From: Stutzerimonas azotifigens DSM 17556
Lineage (GTDB): Bacteria > Pseudomonadota > Gammaproteobacteria > Pseudomonadales > Pseudomonadaceae
Assembly (NCBI RefSeq): GCF_000425625.1
Contig: NZ_KE384408.1
Location: forward strand, 62,001-126,000
Reading direction: 5' to 3'
Length of the DNA stretch: 64,000 nt
This document shows, in pieces, positions 9,721-21,734 of the stretch; within the stretch, counting starts at the first letter, position 1, and the number at the start of each line of letters is the position of its first letter. Below the pieces are notes generated by a model. It made no database searches. It was given only the letters and a program-made list of their open reading frames with translations, and was not told the DNA's origin. The position numbers and the translations under genes were made by a program.

Positions 9721-10359
9721 GGGCCGGATGAGGGCCAGGCTCCGCGCCGGCCCCCGGTCGCAGGCAGAGCCTGCTCCTACGGGCGTTCGTCGCAGTCCCG
9801 GCCGCGACAGCCTTCCCTTCTCCCGCCGGGAGGAGGTGGCCCGCAGGGCCGGATGAGGGCAAGCTCCGCGCCGCTCCCGGTCGCAGGCAGAGCCTGCTCT
9901 TACGGGCCGTTCGTCGCAGTCCCGGCCGCGACAGCCTTTCCCTTCTCCCGCCGGGAGGAGGTGGCCCGCAGGGCCGGATGAGGGCAAGCTCCGCGCCGGT
10001 CCCGGTCGCAGGCAGAGCCTGCTCCTACGGGCGTTCGTCGCGGTCCCGGCCGCGACAGCCTTTCCCTTCTCCCTCCGGGAGGAGGTGGCCCGCAGGGCCG
10101 GCTGAGGGCCAGGCTCCGCGCCGCTCCCGGTAGCAGGCAGCGCCTGCTCCTACGGGCGTTCGTCGCAGTCCCGGCTGCGACAGCCTTTCCCTTCTCCCGC
10201 CGGGAGGAGGTGGCCCGCAGGGCCGGATGAGGGCCAGGCTCCGCGCCGGTCCCGGTCGCAGGCAGAGTCTGCTCCTACGGGCCGTTCGTCGCAGTCCCGG
10301 CCGCGACAGCCTTTCCCTTCTCCTGCCGGGAGAAGGTGGCCCGCAGGGCCGGATGAGGG
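9721..10359. repeat. five tandem copies of a ~125-bp composite intergenic repeat
   Basis: Units start at 9721, 9846, 9971, 10095 and 10220 (lengths 125, 125, 124, 125 and 126). A truncated sixth start (GGGCCGGATGAGGG) lies at 10346-10359, and a degenerate end is visible just before 9721. Each unit joins a REP-like palindrome (GCAGGCAGAGCCTGCTCC) to a second hairpin block (CTTCTCCC, then GGGAGGAGG, then GGCCCGCAGGGCC) ending in GGATGAGGG. Copies differ by a few bases only. Short frames run through it but shift with the 125-bp period, so it is non-coding. This fills the gap between ahpF and the DUF3182 gene. Confidence 0.95.
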
Positions 10360-10471
10360 TGACTGTCGCGCCTCCGGATCATCCGGCGGCCTCGGCTGTC
10401 TATCGTATTACTCGCCGGTGTTGTCTCGCCCGGGATGACCGGCCCCGATAGCTGTCCAGGAGCCGCTCTGT

Positions 10472-11596
10472 ATGCCGAAACCGGATCATGCGCCTGCCGG
10501 TGGGCGCGTCGTCGTCACCTTTCCCAACCGCCCGCGGGAGCCGGAGCACGAAAAGGCCGTGCACCGTGCGCTGGCCGAACGCCTGGCGCGGCTGCTCGGT
10601 GTCCGCTTCGACGGCGAATACGACCCGCACCGGCATCGGGGCCTGCCGCTCTACCTGGTGCCGTCCGGCACGCTGATAGGCGAACATCCGGACGGGCTGA
10701 CGCTCGCGGACGAAGCCGACCTGTTCGGCGGCCGCGTGCCGCAGGCCTTCATCGAGACCAAGGCCATCAGCCATCCGCTGGTTTCCACCGATGCCAAGGC
10801 TCCGCAAGGCTGGTCGACGGCGTTCGGCGAGCGGGTGGCCGACAGCGTGCTGCCGGGCTTCACCGCCTTCTGCCTGGAGGATGCACGCGAGGCCGGTCGA
10901 CGGCTGCTGGCGCTGGGGCCGGCGCGGATCAAGCCGGTGCACGCCACCGGCGGACGCGGGCAGGAGACCTTCCACGACGAACAGACGCTGGAACAGGCGC
11001 TGGCGACCCTCGATGTCGGCGACGTGGAAAGCTGCGGCCTGGTGGTGGAGGCGCACCTGGAGCACGTCACCACCTTCAGCGTCGGCCAGGTGCGGGTCGG
11101 CGGCCAGGTGGTGACCTATTACGGCACCCAGCGGCTGACTCCCGACAATGCCGGCCAGGAGGTCTACGGCGGGTCCGACCTGACGGTGGTGGAGGGTGGC
11201 TTCGAGGCGTTGCTGGCCCTCGACCTGCCCGAGCGTACTCGCCTGGCGGTGTCGCAGGCGCAGGTCTACGACGAGGCGGCGAGCGCCTGCTATCCAGGCC
11301 TGCTGGCGTCCCGGCGCAACTACGACATCGCCCAGGGGATCGACGGACGCGGCGAGCCGCGCTCCGGCGTGCTCGAGCAGTCCTGGCGCATCGGCGGGGC
11401 CAGCAGTGCCGAGATCGCCGCGCTGGAGGTCTTCGCCGGCGGCGGTCATGGCCGGGCGCTGAAGGCTTCCTCGGTGGAGGTCTACGGCCCTTCGCCGCAG
11501 CTGCCGGGCGGGGCGACGGTGCTGTTCCAGGGCGAGGACGCCGAAGTCGGCTACATAACCAAGTACGTGGTAATAGAGGACTATGGCAACCCATAG
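10472..11596 (+). CDS. DUF3182 family protein, ATP-grasp-like
   Basis: A 374-residue protein (MPKPDHAPAGG) with AGGAG at 10458-10462. I recognise it as DUF3182-like, a family without known function. Several features resemble ATP-grasp ligases: RIKPVHATGGRGQE (about 150-165; a Lys before a Gly-rich loop), VVEAHLEHVTTFSVG (about 190-205), and the late GVLEQSWRIGGASSAE (about 305-320), which parallels the metal-binding E-x-N-x-R region. No signal peptide or membrane segment is seen. It overlaps the following hydrolase gene by 14 nt, so the two are probably one operon. The ATP-grasp reading is my inference. Confidence 0.75.
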   Translation: MPKPDHAPAGGRVVVTFPNRPREPEHEKAVHRALAERLARLLGVRFDGEYDPHRHRGLPLYLVPSGTLIGEHPDGLTLADEADLFGGRVPQAFIETKAISHPLVSTDAKAPQGWSTAFGERVADSVLPGFTAFCLEDAREAGRRLLALGPARIKPVHATGGRGQETFHDEQTLEQALATLDVGDVESCGLVVEAHLEHVTTFSVGQVRVGGQVVTYYGTQRLTPDNAGQEVYGGSDLTVVEGGFEALLALDLPERTRLAVSQAQVYDEAASACYPGLLASRRNYDIAQGIDGRGEPRSGVLEQSWRIGGASSAEIAALEVFAGGGHGRALKASSVEVYGPSPQLPGGATVLFQGEDAEVGYITKYVVIEDYGNP

Positions 11597-12332
11597 CAAG
11601 AAGGTGGAGATACTGGTCGATGACGAGCGCATCGCCGGGACCTTCCTGACCCCCGAGACCAAGCTGCCGGGCGTGCTTTTCGTGCACGGCTGGGGCGGTA
11701 GCCAGGCACGTGACCTGGATCGCGCCCAGGGGCTCGCGGGCCTCGGCTGCGTCTGCCTGTCGTTCGACCTGCGCGGGCACGGCGAGACCCTGGCCCAGCA
11801 GAAGACGGTCAACCGCGAGCACAACCTGCGCGACCTGATCGCCGCCTACGACCTGCTGGCCAACCATCCGGACATCGACCCGAGCGCCATCGGCGTGGTC
11901 GGCACGAGCTACGGCGGCTACCTGTCGACCATCCTCACCGCGTTGCGCCCGGTGCGCTGGCTGGCGCTGCGGGTGCCGGCGCTGTACCGCGACGAGGACT
12001 GGACGCTGGCCAAGCGCGACCTCGACCGGGAGGTGCTGATGCGTTACCGCAACGGCAGGGTGCCGGCCGCGGAAAACCGTGCGTTGAGCGCCTGCAGCCA
12101 GTTTCATGGCGACGTGCTGATCGTCGAGTCGGAATTCGACACCTTCGTGCCGCACCCGACCATCATGAGCTACCGCGCGGCCTTCGTGCAGTCGCATTCG
12201 CTGACGCACCGGATCATCGACGGCGCCGACCACGCGCTGAGCGACGCCTGCCACCAGAAGGCCTATACCCAGTTGCTGGTGAACTGGGCGTCCGAGATGA
12301 TCATCGGCTCGCGCCTCGGCCGGCTGCGCTGA
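11583..12332 (+). CDS. alpha/beta hydrolase family protein
   Basis: A 249-residue cytoplasmic alpha/beta hydrolase. The oxyanion segment is FVHGWGGS, the nucleophile elbow GTSYGG (Ser109), with likely Asp186 in SEFDTFVPH and His217 in GADHALSD, so the triad is complete. No cap domain is obvious. Its ATG lies inside the DUF3182 gene, and it ends one base before the convergent membrane-protein gene. The substrate is unknown; coupling to DUF3182 suggests a shared small-molecule or peptide substrate. Confidence 0.88.
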   Translation: MATHSKKVEILVDDERIAGTFLTPETKLPGVLFVHGWGGSQARDLDRAQGLAGLGCVCLSFDLRGHGETLAQQKTVNREHNLRDLIAAYDLLANHPDIDPSAIGVVGTSYGGYLSTILTALRPVRWLALRVPALYRDEDWTLAKRDLDREVLMRYRNGRVPAAENRALSACSQFHGDVLIVESEFDTFVPHPTIMSYRAAFVQSHSLTHRIIDGADHALSDACHQKAYTQLLVNWASEMIIGSRLGRLR

Positions 12333-12333
12333 T

Positions 12334-13356
12334 TCAGAACGGCGGTTCGGCCGGCGGGTTCGGCCCGACGAAACGGCTCCAGCGGCGGTCGACGATCTGC
12401 TGCTTGAGCACTTCGATGACGTCGATCAGCAGCTCTTCCAGGGCCAGGTCGGTATCGGCGTCGCTGGTCAGCCAGGCGTCGAAGAAGCGGTCCGCCAGGC
12501 GCTCGGCCAGGGCCTGGAACTGGGGGCCCTGCAGGCCCTCGACGGACGCCTGGATCAGGCGTCGGGCGACGTCGCTCAGGGCGTCTTCCAGGCTGTGCGC
12601 GACCCGGTCGCCGAGCGGCAGGCGCCTGAGGTTGCCGAGCTCCCGGTTTTCCCGCAGCGCCTGCTGGACCAGCCCGCTGACGTAGCCTTCGATGGCGCCG
12701 CGGTTGTCGCGGTAACCGCCCTCGATCATCGCCTGCAGGCGCCGCGAGACGTCCTTGATCACGCGCGCCTTGCGTGGCCGCGCCACCTCCTCGATCAGGC
12801 GCCGGGCGAGGGCGTCGCTGGCGCCGATCTCCTGCTGCGCACGGGTGAACAGCTTGACCATCACCCGGTCGGACAGCTCCTCGAGCAGCAGCTGGTAGTA
12901 GCGGTTGACGAAGCCGTACAGCGCCCACTGGCGCATGTCGATCAGCCCGAGCCGCTGCAGGCGCAGCGCCAGCACTCCCACGCGCAGCACCCGAAGCCAG
13001 CGCAGGACGGCCAGCGGGATGCAGCCGAGCACGTCGTACCAGTGTGCGAAGGGGTAGTAGTACCAGCGGGCGTAGCGCCGCTCGAACAGGGCGATGGCCC
13101 AGCCGAGCAGCACGTCGAAGAAGAAGAAAGCGACGAAGCCGAGATCGATCAATGCGAAGTGCGCATGCACGGTGCGCCCGTACCAGCCATGGAAGGCCGG
13201 CAGCCCGCGGGCCAGCAGGTCGTTCAACGGGCCGACGCCGAACAGGCTGTCGAACAGGATCAGCCACAGGTTGACGAGCACCACGGCGACGATGAAGCCT
13301 TCCCAGGCGGCATGCAGGCCCTCTTGGCGACGCACGCCGGCCGGCTGCTCAGGCAT
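12334..13356 (-). CDS. predicted inner-membrane protein, ion-channel-like N-terminus
   Basis: A 340-residue protein starting MPEQPAGVRRQEG. Hydrophobic helices lie at about 20-40 and 68-90. An arginine-rich segment at about 115-140 (LGCIPLAVLRWLRVLRVG) resembles the S3-S4 part of voltage-sensor ion transporters, though I see no pore selectivity motif. Residues about 150-340 form a soluble, highly charged helical region. The start overlaps the PduO gene by 8 nt, so it is the last gene of the kinase-PduO run. I do not know its function; a regulatory or channel-related protein is a guess. Confidence 0.75.
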   Translation of the reverse strand: MPEQPAGVRRQEGLHAAWEGFIVAVVLVNLWLILFDSLFGVGPLNDLLARGLPAFHGWYGRTVHAHFALIDLGFVAFFFFDVLLGWAIALFERRYARWYYYPFAHWYDVLGCIPLAVLRWLRVLRVGVLALRLQRLGLIDMRQWALYGFVNRYYQLLLEELSDRVMVKLFTRAQQEIGASDALARRLIEEVARPRKARVIKDVSRRLQAMIEGGYRDNRGAIEGYVSGLVQQALRENRELGNLRRLPLGDRVAHSLEDALSDVARRLIQASVEGLQGPQFQALAERLADRFFDAWLTSDADTDLALEELLIDVIEVLKQQIVDRRWSRFVGPNPPAEPPF

Positions 13357-13930
13357 CGGCCTTGTCCGCGGCGCGCCAGAGAATCTCCGGCTGGCCCTGG
13401 CGGCGGGCGATCAGCCGGGCGGCGACGAACAGCAGGTCGGACAGCCGGTTGAGGTAGGCCGGCAGGGCCTCGCGCAGCGGTTCGACGGCATTGAGCTGCT
13501 GGCAGCGGCGCTCGGCCGTGCGCGTCGCGCTGCGGCACAGGTGGGTCAGCGCGATCAGCCGCGAGCCGCCGGGCAGGATGAAGTCCTCCAGTGGCCCGAG
13601 TTCCAGGTTCCAGTGATCGATGGCCCGCTCCAGGCGTGCGATCTCGGCGGCATCCAGGGCCTGGTAATCGGGCATCGCCAGTTCGCCGCCGAGGTCGAAC
13701 AGGCGATGCTGGCAGGGGCCGAGCACCTCGATCACCTCGGCCAGCGAGGGCCAGCGTGCCTGGGCCTCGCTGAGCTCGGCGAGCAGCAGGCCGAGCTGGC
13801 TGTTGAGGCTGTCGACCTCGCCCATGGCCTCGACTCGGGGATGGTCCTTGGGGACCCGCCGGCCGTCGGCCAGGCCGGTCTGGCCCTGATCGCCGGTGCG
13901 CGTGTAGATCTTCGAGAGTCGATAGCCCAT
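13349..13930 (-). CDS. PduO-type ATP:cob(I)alamin adenosyltransferase
   Basis: A 193-residue protein starting MGYRLSKIYTRTGDQGQT. The TRTGDQGQT loop (about 10-18) binds ATP in this family, and the later RSATRTAERR and LNRLSDLLFVAAR segments complete the trimer active site. The enzyme transfers the adenosyl group of ATP to cob(I)alamin to make coenzyme B12. The start follows the kinase stop by one base and the end overlaps the membrane-protein gene. No other B12 gene is nearby, so its presence in a signalling operon is unexplained. Confidence 0.93.
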   Translation of the reverse strand: MGYRLSKIYTRTGDQGQTGLADGRRVPKDHPRVEAMGEVDSLNSQLGLLLAELSEAQARWPSLAEVIEVLGPCQHRLFDLGGELAMPDYQALDAAEIARLERAIDHWNLELGPLEDFILPGGSRLIALTHLCRSATRTAERRCQQLNAVEPLREALPAYLNRLSDLLFVAARLIARRQGQPEILWRAADKADA

Positions 13931-13931
13931 G

Positions 13932-15962
<2,031 letters not shown>

Positions 15963-16051
15963 CGACGGGCTCTTCACGGAGATGGCACAGGTTCGACAGC
16001 AGCCGGCGGCGGTGATGCCGTCGCGCCGGTTCGGGCAGGGTAGCGGGCTGC

Positions 16052-17983
<1,932 letters not shown>

Positions 17984-18078
17984 TCATGTCGGCCAGTTAT
18001 AATGACCGCGCATTTCAAACGTCAAGCCAGGCGCTGCCCAGCTGTGCTGCCGGTCGCGCCCTCACTCAGGAGGTATGC

Positions 18079-18558
18079 ATGCCCTCGTTCGACGTGGTGT
18101 CCGAACTGGACAAGCACGAAGTCACCAATGCCGTCGACAATGCCGTCAAGGAGCTCGACCGCCGCTACGACCTGCGCGGAAAGGGCAGCTTCGAACTCAA
18201 GGAGCTCACCGTCCTGATGACCGCGGAGGCGGATTTCCAGCTCGAGCAGATGCTCGAGATTCTCAAGCTCGCGATGGTCAAGCGCAAGATCGACATCCAG
18301 TGCCTGGAGATCAAGGAGCCCTATGCTTCCGGCAAGACCGTCAAGCAGGAAGTGGTGCTGCGCGAAGGCATCGACAAGGAGCTGGCGAAGAAGATCGTCG
18401 CCCACATCAAGGACACCAAGCTCAAGGTGCAGGCGGCGATCCAGGGCGAGCAGGTGCGCGTGACCGGCAAGAAGCGCGACGACCTGCAGGAGGCCATCGC
18501 CGCACTGCGTGCGCACGAGTTCGGCATGCCGCTGCAGTTCAACAACTTCCGCGACTGA
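18079..18558 (+). CDS. YajQ family nucleotide-binding protein
   Basis: A 159-residue cytoplasmic protein ([15 protein letters not shown]) with a perfect AGGAGG at 18068-18073. It shows the two-domain YajQ pattern, including [16 protein letters not shown] and [13 protein letters not shown] near the end, closing FNNFRD. In Xanthomonas and Stenotrophomonas, YajQ homologues bind c-di-GMP and act as effectors. It is divergent from the degenerate-GGDEF regulator and followed by an MscS channel gene. Confidence 0.96.
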   Translation: MPSFDVVSELDKHEVTNAVDNAVKELDRRYDLRGKGSFELKELTVLMTAEADFQLEQMLEILKLAMVKRKIDIQCLEIKEPYASGKTVKQEVVLREGIDKELAKKIVAHIKDTKLKVQAAIQGEQVRVTGKKRDDLQEAIAALRAHEFGMPLQFNNFRD

Positions 18559-18639
18559 GCCCCGCTCGGTCGCTTCCGTCCCATCCGGGGCCAACGGCGC
18601 AACCCGGATGGCGTTTTCGTCACCTAGGACGCTTTCTAC

Positions 18640-19470
18640 ATGGACTTGGATATCAACTACCTGGTCAGCCTCTCCAACACCTGGCTGCCGATCGTGATGC
18701 AATACGGCGCCCAGCTGCTGCTGGCGCTGCTGACCCTGGCGCTGGGCTGGTGGCTGATCAACATGCTGATCGACAGGGTCGGCGCGCTGCTGACCCGCCG
18801 GCAGGTCGATCCCAGCCTGCACGGCTTCCTCGGCAGCGTCGCCGGCGTCGTGCTAAAGGTGCTGCTGCTGATCAGCGTGGCCTCCATGATCGGCGTGGAG
18901 ACCACCTCGTTCATCGCCATGATCGGCGCCGCGGGCCTGGCGATCGGCCTGGCCTTGCAGGGCAGCCTGGCGAACTTCGCCGGCGGCGTGCTGATCCTCA
19001 CCTTCCGCCCCTACCGGGTGGGCGAGTTCATCGAGGCGCAGGGCATCAGCGGCACGGTCACCGGTATCCAGATCTTCCATACCACGCTGAAGACGGGCGA
19101 CGGCAAGAGCGTGGTGATGCCCAATGGCAGCCTGTCCAACGGCAACATCGTCAACTTCTCGCGCGAGCCGTTCCGTCGCGCGGAGGTCCTGGTGGGCATC
19201 AGCTACGACAGCGACATCAAGCTGGCGCGGCGCGTGCTGCTGGAACTGGCGCAGGACCCGCGCGTGCGAAGCGATCCGGAGCCGGTGGTGGTGGTGACCT
19301 CGCTCGCCGATAGCTCGGTCAACCTGGCCCTGCGGGTGTGGGTGGCCAATGCCGACCTCTGGCCGGTGACCTTCCACTTCATCGAGGAAGCCAAGGAGCG
19401 CCTGACCGCCGCCGGCGTGCAGATTCCCTTCCCGCAGCGGGTCGTGCATCTGGTGCAGCCGCAGGCCTGA
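18640..19470 (+). CDS. small-conductance mechanosensitive channel, MscS family
   Basis: A 276-residue channel with three transmembrane helices at about 15-40, 62-82 and 90-115. The Gly/Ala-rich pore helix is AAGLAIGLALQGSLANFAGG, followed by the beta domain (RPYRVGEFIEAQG, VVMPNGSLSNGNIVNFS) and the C-terminal alpha/beta domain. It gates on membrane tension to release solutes during osmotic downshock. A bidirectional terminator separates it from ampG. Confidence 0.96.
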   Translation: MDLDINYLVSLSNTWLPIVMQYGAQLLLALLTLALGWWLINMLIDRVGALLTRRQVDPSLHGFLGSVAGVVLKVLLLISVASMIGVETTSFIAMIGAAGLAIGLALQGSLANFAGGVLILTFRPYRVGEFIEAQGISGTVTGIQIFHTTLKTGDGKSVVMPNGSLSNGNIVNFSREPFRRAEVLVGISYDSDIKLARRVLLELAQDPRVRSDPEPVVVVTSLADSSVNLALRVWVANADLWPVTFHFIEEAKERLTAAGVQIPFPQRVVHLVQPQA

Positions 19471-19473
19471 ACG

Positions 19474-19502
19474 AAAAAACCGCCGGTACCGGCGGTTTTT
19501 TT
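19474..19502. terminator. bidirectional terminator between mscS-type gene and ampG
   Basis: AAAAAACCGCCGG-TACC-GGCGG followed by seven T gives a symmetrical hairpin that works in both directions. It ends on the stop codon of ampG. Confidence 0.9.
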
Positions 19503-21229
19503 CAGCTCTTTTCCGGCTTGGGCGCCGCGTCGCCGGTGCCTGCGCGGGGCTCCTCGTCGGGCGCCCCGGCTGGCTTGAGCCCTCGGCCCCACTGCCAGGC
19601 GATGAGGATTAGGGTCGGCACGCCGAGCAGGGCGGTGAGAAGGAAGAACTGGCTGTAGCCGAGCTTCTCCACCGCGACGCCGGAGTAGCCGCCGAGCAGG
19701 CGCGGCAGCAGCATCATCAGCGAGCTGAGCATGGCGTACTGGGTCGCCGAGAACTTCAGGTTGGTCAGGCTCGAAAGGTAGGCGACGAAGGCCGTCGAGG
19801 CGAGCCCGGCGCTGAAGTTGTCGCAGGAAATGGTGACCACCAGCATCTGCAGGTTCGCGCCCATTTCCACCAGCAGCATGAACATCAGGTTGGTGGCCGC
19901 CGACGCCAGACCGCCGATGAACAGGATCGGCAGGATGCTGAAGCGCACGATCAGCAGGCCGCCGAACGCGGCGCCGAGCAGCGTCATGACCAGCCCGAAC
20001 AGCTTGCTGACGCTGGCGATCTCGTCCTTGGAAAAGCCCTGGTCGATGTAGAAGACGTTGGCCATCACGCCCATCACCGTGTCCGACATCCGGTAGGTGG
20101 CGATCAGCCCGAGCAGCAGCAGCGCTTGCCAGCGGTAGCGCAGGATGAAGTCGGTGATCGGCGTCAGCACCGGCCCGATCAGGATGCGCCCCGGCCCGGA
20201 CAGGCAGCCGGCCATGATCAGCAGGTACATGGTGCCGCGCGGCCAGTAGCCGCCCCAGTAGGACTGGAACATGCCGGTGGTCGAGACCATCAGGATGATC
20301 AGCACGATCACCGACACCGCCTGGTGGGCGAAGTCGAAGTGCGCCGGACGCCGGCGCTCGCGCGCCTGGCGGAAGATGGTGCGCACCGGGATCAGCAGGG
20401 CGCGGCCGGCCGAGGACAGCGAGCCGGCGATGAACAGCGCGTAGAGCGTCGCCCGCGGCCAGGCCTGGGCGATCAGCGCGTTGATCATCGCCGGCACCGA
20501 GACCAGCAGCACCAGCAGCAGCCCGACCGCCGCCAACTGGTGGTTGAAGGTGAAGGCCGAGGGCGCGTTGGGCAGCGGCGCGGCGACTTCCGGCTCGCGG
20601 ATCACCAGGCTGGTGATCAGCCCGGGCAAGATCAGCAGGGCGAAGGTCAGGTAGGTCAGGGCCCAGGCGCTCTGGTCGTACTCGAGGTCGCTCGAGCCCG
20701 CCCATTCGGCGAGGAACAGCGCGCCGGCACTGGCCAGCAGCATGGCCACGCGGTAGCCGGTCATGTAGCTGGCGGCGAGGGTCGCCTGCAGGCGGTCCTC
20801 GGCGATCTCCAGGCGATAGGCGTCGATGGCGATGTCCTGCGTGGCCGAGGAGAAGGCCACCACCACCGCCAGGGCAATGAGCATCGTCAGGTTGTACTGC
20901 GGGTTGCACAGCGCCATGCCCACCAGGCCGATGGCGATCAGCGCCTGCGAGAGCACCAGCCAGGAGCGCCGGCGCCCGAGCGAGCCGATCCATGGCAGGC
21001 GCCACTGGTCGAGCATCGGCGACCACACCCACTTGAAGGCGTAGGCCAGGCTGATCCAGCTGGCGAAACCGATGGTCTCGCGCGAGACCCCGGCCTCGCG
21101 AAGCCAGACCGAGAGGGTCGAGAACACCAGGACGGCGGGCAGGCCCGCGGCGAATCCGAGCAGGAGCAGGGCCAGCGAGGCAGGGCTGGCATAGGCCGCG
21201 AGAGCGTCGCGCCAGGTTTCACGGGACAT
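19502..21229 (-). CDS. ampG: AmpG muropeptide permease
   Basis: MFS permease of 575 residues importing GlcNAc-anhydroMurNAc (muropeptides) for cell-wall recycling, which indirectly controls AmpC beta-lactamase. The start MSRETWRDALAAYASP at 21229 is chosen; the frame extends 21 codons further without homology. Many hydrophobic helices are visible. Typical segments include SLAYAFKWVWSPMLDQ, SSATQDIAIDAYRLEI and SAGLASTAFVAYLSSL. The soluble tail is rich in Pro, Glu and Lys. The position beside an ATL gene is as in P. aeruginosa PA4393, from memory. Confidence 0.95.
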   Translation of the reverse strand: MSRETWRDALAAYASPASLALLLLGFAAGLPAVLVFSTLSVWLREAGVSRETIGFASWISLAYAFKWVWSPMLDQWRLPWIGSLGRRRSWLVLSQALIAIGLVGMALCNPQYNLTMLIALAVVVAFSSATQDIAIDAYRLEIAEDRLQATLAASYMTGYRVAMLLASAGALFLAEWAGSSDLEYDQSAWALTYLTFALLILPGLITSLVIREPEVAAPLPNAPSAFTFNHQLAAVGLLLVLLVSVPAMINALIAQAWPRATLYALFIAGSLSSAGRALLIPVRTIFRQARERRRPAHFDFAHQAVSVIVLIILMVSTTGMFQSYWGGYWPRGTMYLLIMAGCLSGPGRILIGPVLTPITDFILRYRWQALLLLGLIATYRMSDTVMGVMANVFYIDQGFSKDEIASVSKLFGLVMTLLGAAFGGLLIVRFSILPILFIGGLASAATNLMFMLLVEMGANLQMLVVTISCDNFSAGLASTAFVAYLSSLTNLKFSATQYAMLSSLMMLLPRLLGGYSGVAVEKLGYSQFFLLTALLGVPTLILIAWQWGRGLKPAGAPDEEPRAGTGDAAPKPEKS

Positions 21230-21270
21230 ACGGCTCGGATCTGCGAATGGTGAATTGCAAAGGCCGCACT

Positions 21271-21621
21271 CTAACCGCTGTGCTCCATGCATTGCCAGCC
21301 GTGCCGACGCATGTCCACCCGGCCGTCGGTCACCGTCACGCCCTCGGTGCGCAGGCGCATGCGCTGCTCCTCCCCGGAGACGCTGCCGGCGGGCAGGCTG
21401 AGGCGTCCGCCGGCGGCGATCACCCGGTGCCAGGGCAGGCGGGTGTCGTCCGGCAACTGCGACAGCACGCGGCCGACCCAGCGTGCCGCGCGACCGAGGC
21501 CGGCCTGGCGGGCGAGTTCGCCGTAGCTGATCACCTTGCCTTCGGGGACCTGCGCCAGTACCGCGTACAGGGCCGCGCGACGGGCCTGCGCCTCATCCTC
21601 GGGCGGTTGCTGTCTTGCCAT
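21271..21621 (-). CDS. alkyltransferase-like protein (ATL, MGMT-like)
   Basis: A 116-residue protein starting MARQQPPEDEAQARRAAL. It has the DNA-binding part of O6-alkylguanine-DNA alkyltransferases (VPEGKVISYGELARQAG, RWVGRVLSQ), but the active-site Cys is replaced by Trp: PWHRVIAAGG instead of PCHRV. ATL proteins of this kind bind O6-alkylguanine, flip it and hand the lesion to nucleotide-excision repair. The frame extends upstream, but this start fits the family length. Confidence 0.93.
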   Translation of the reverse strand: MARQQPPEDEAQARRAALYAVLAQVPEGKVISYGELARQAGLGRAARWVGRVLSQLPDDTRLPWHRVIAAGGRLSLPAGSVSGEEQRMRLRTEGVTVTDGRVDMRRHGWQCMEHSG

Positions 21622-21734
21622 CGGTTGCTCCCGGAAACCTTGTAGTGGCGAACTTGACCTCCATCCGGCGGTCAGTGCTTGCCGTACCCATGAGCATACG
21701 GATAATGCCGCCCTTTTCATCGGACCCGCCACGC

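Noticed and set aside
9721..10359. CRISPR array
   Set aside because: Whole 125-bp units repeat, with no short repeats separated by unique spacers, and there are no cas genes.
9580..10451. Short open frames through the tandem repeat
   Set aside because: The repeat period of 124-126 bp shifts frame between units and no product is consistent.
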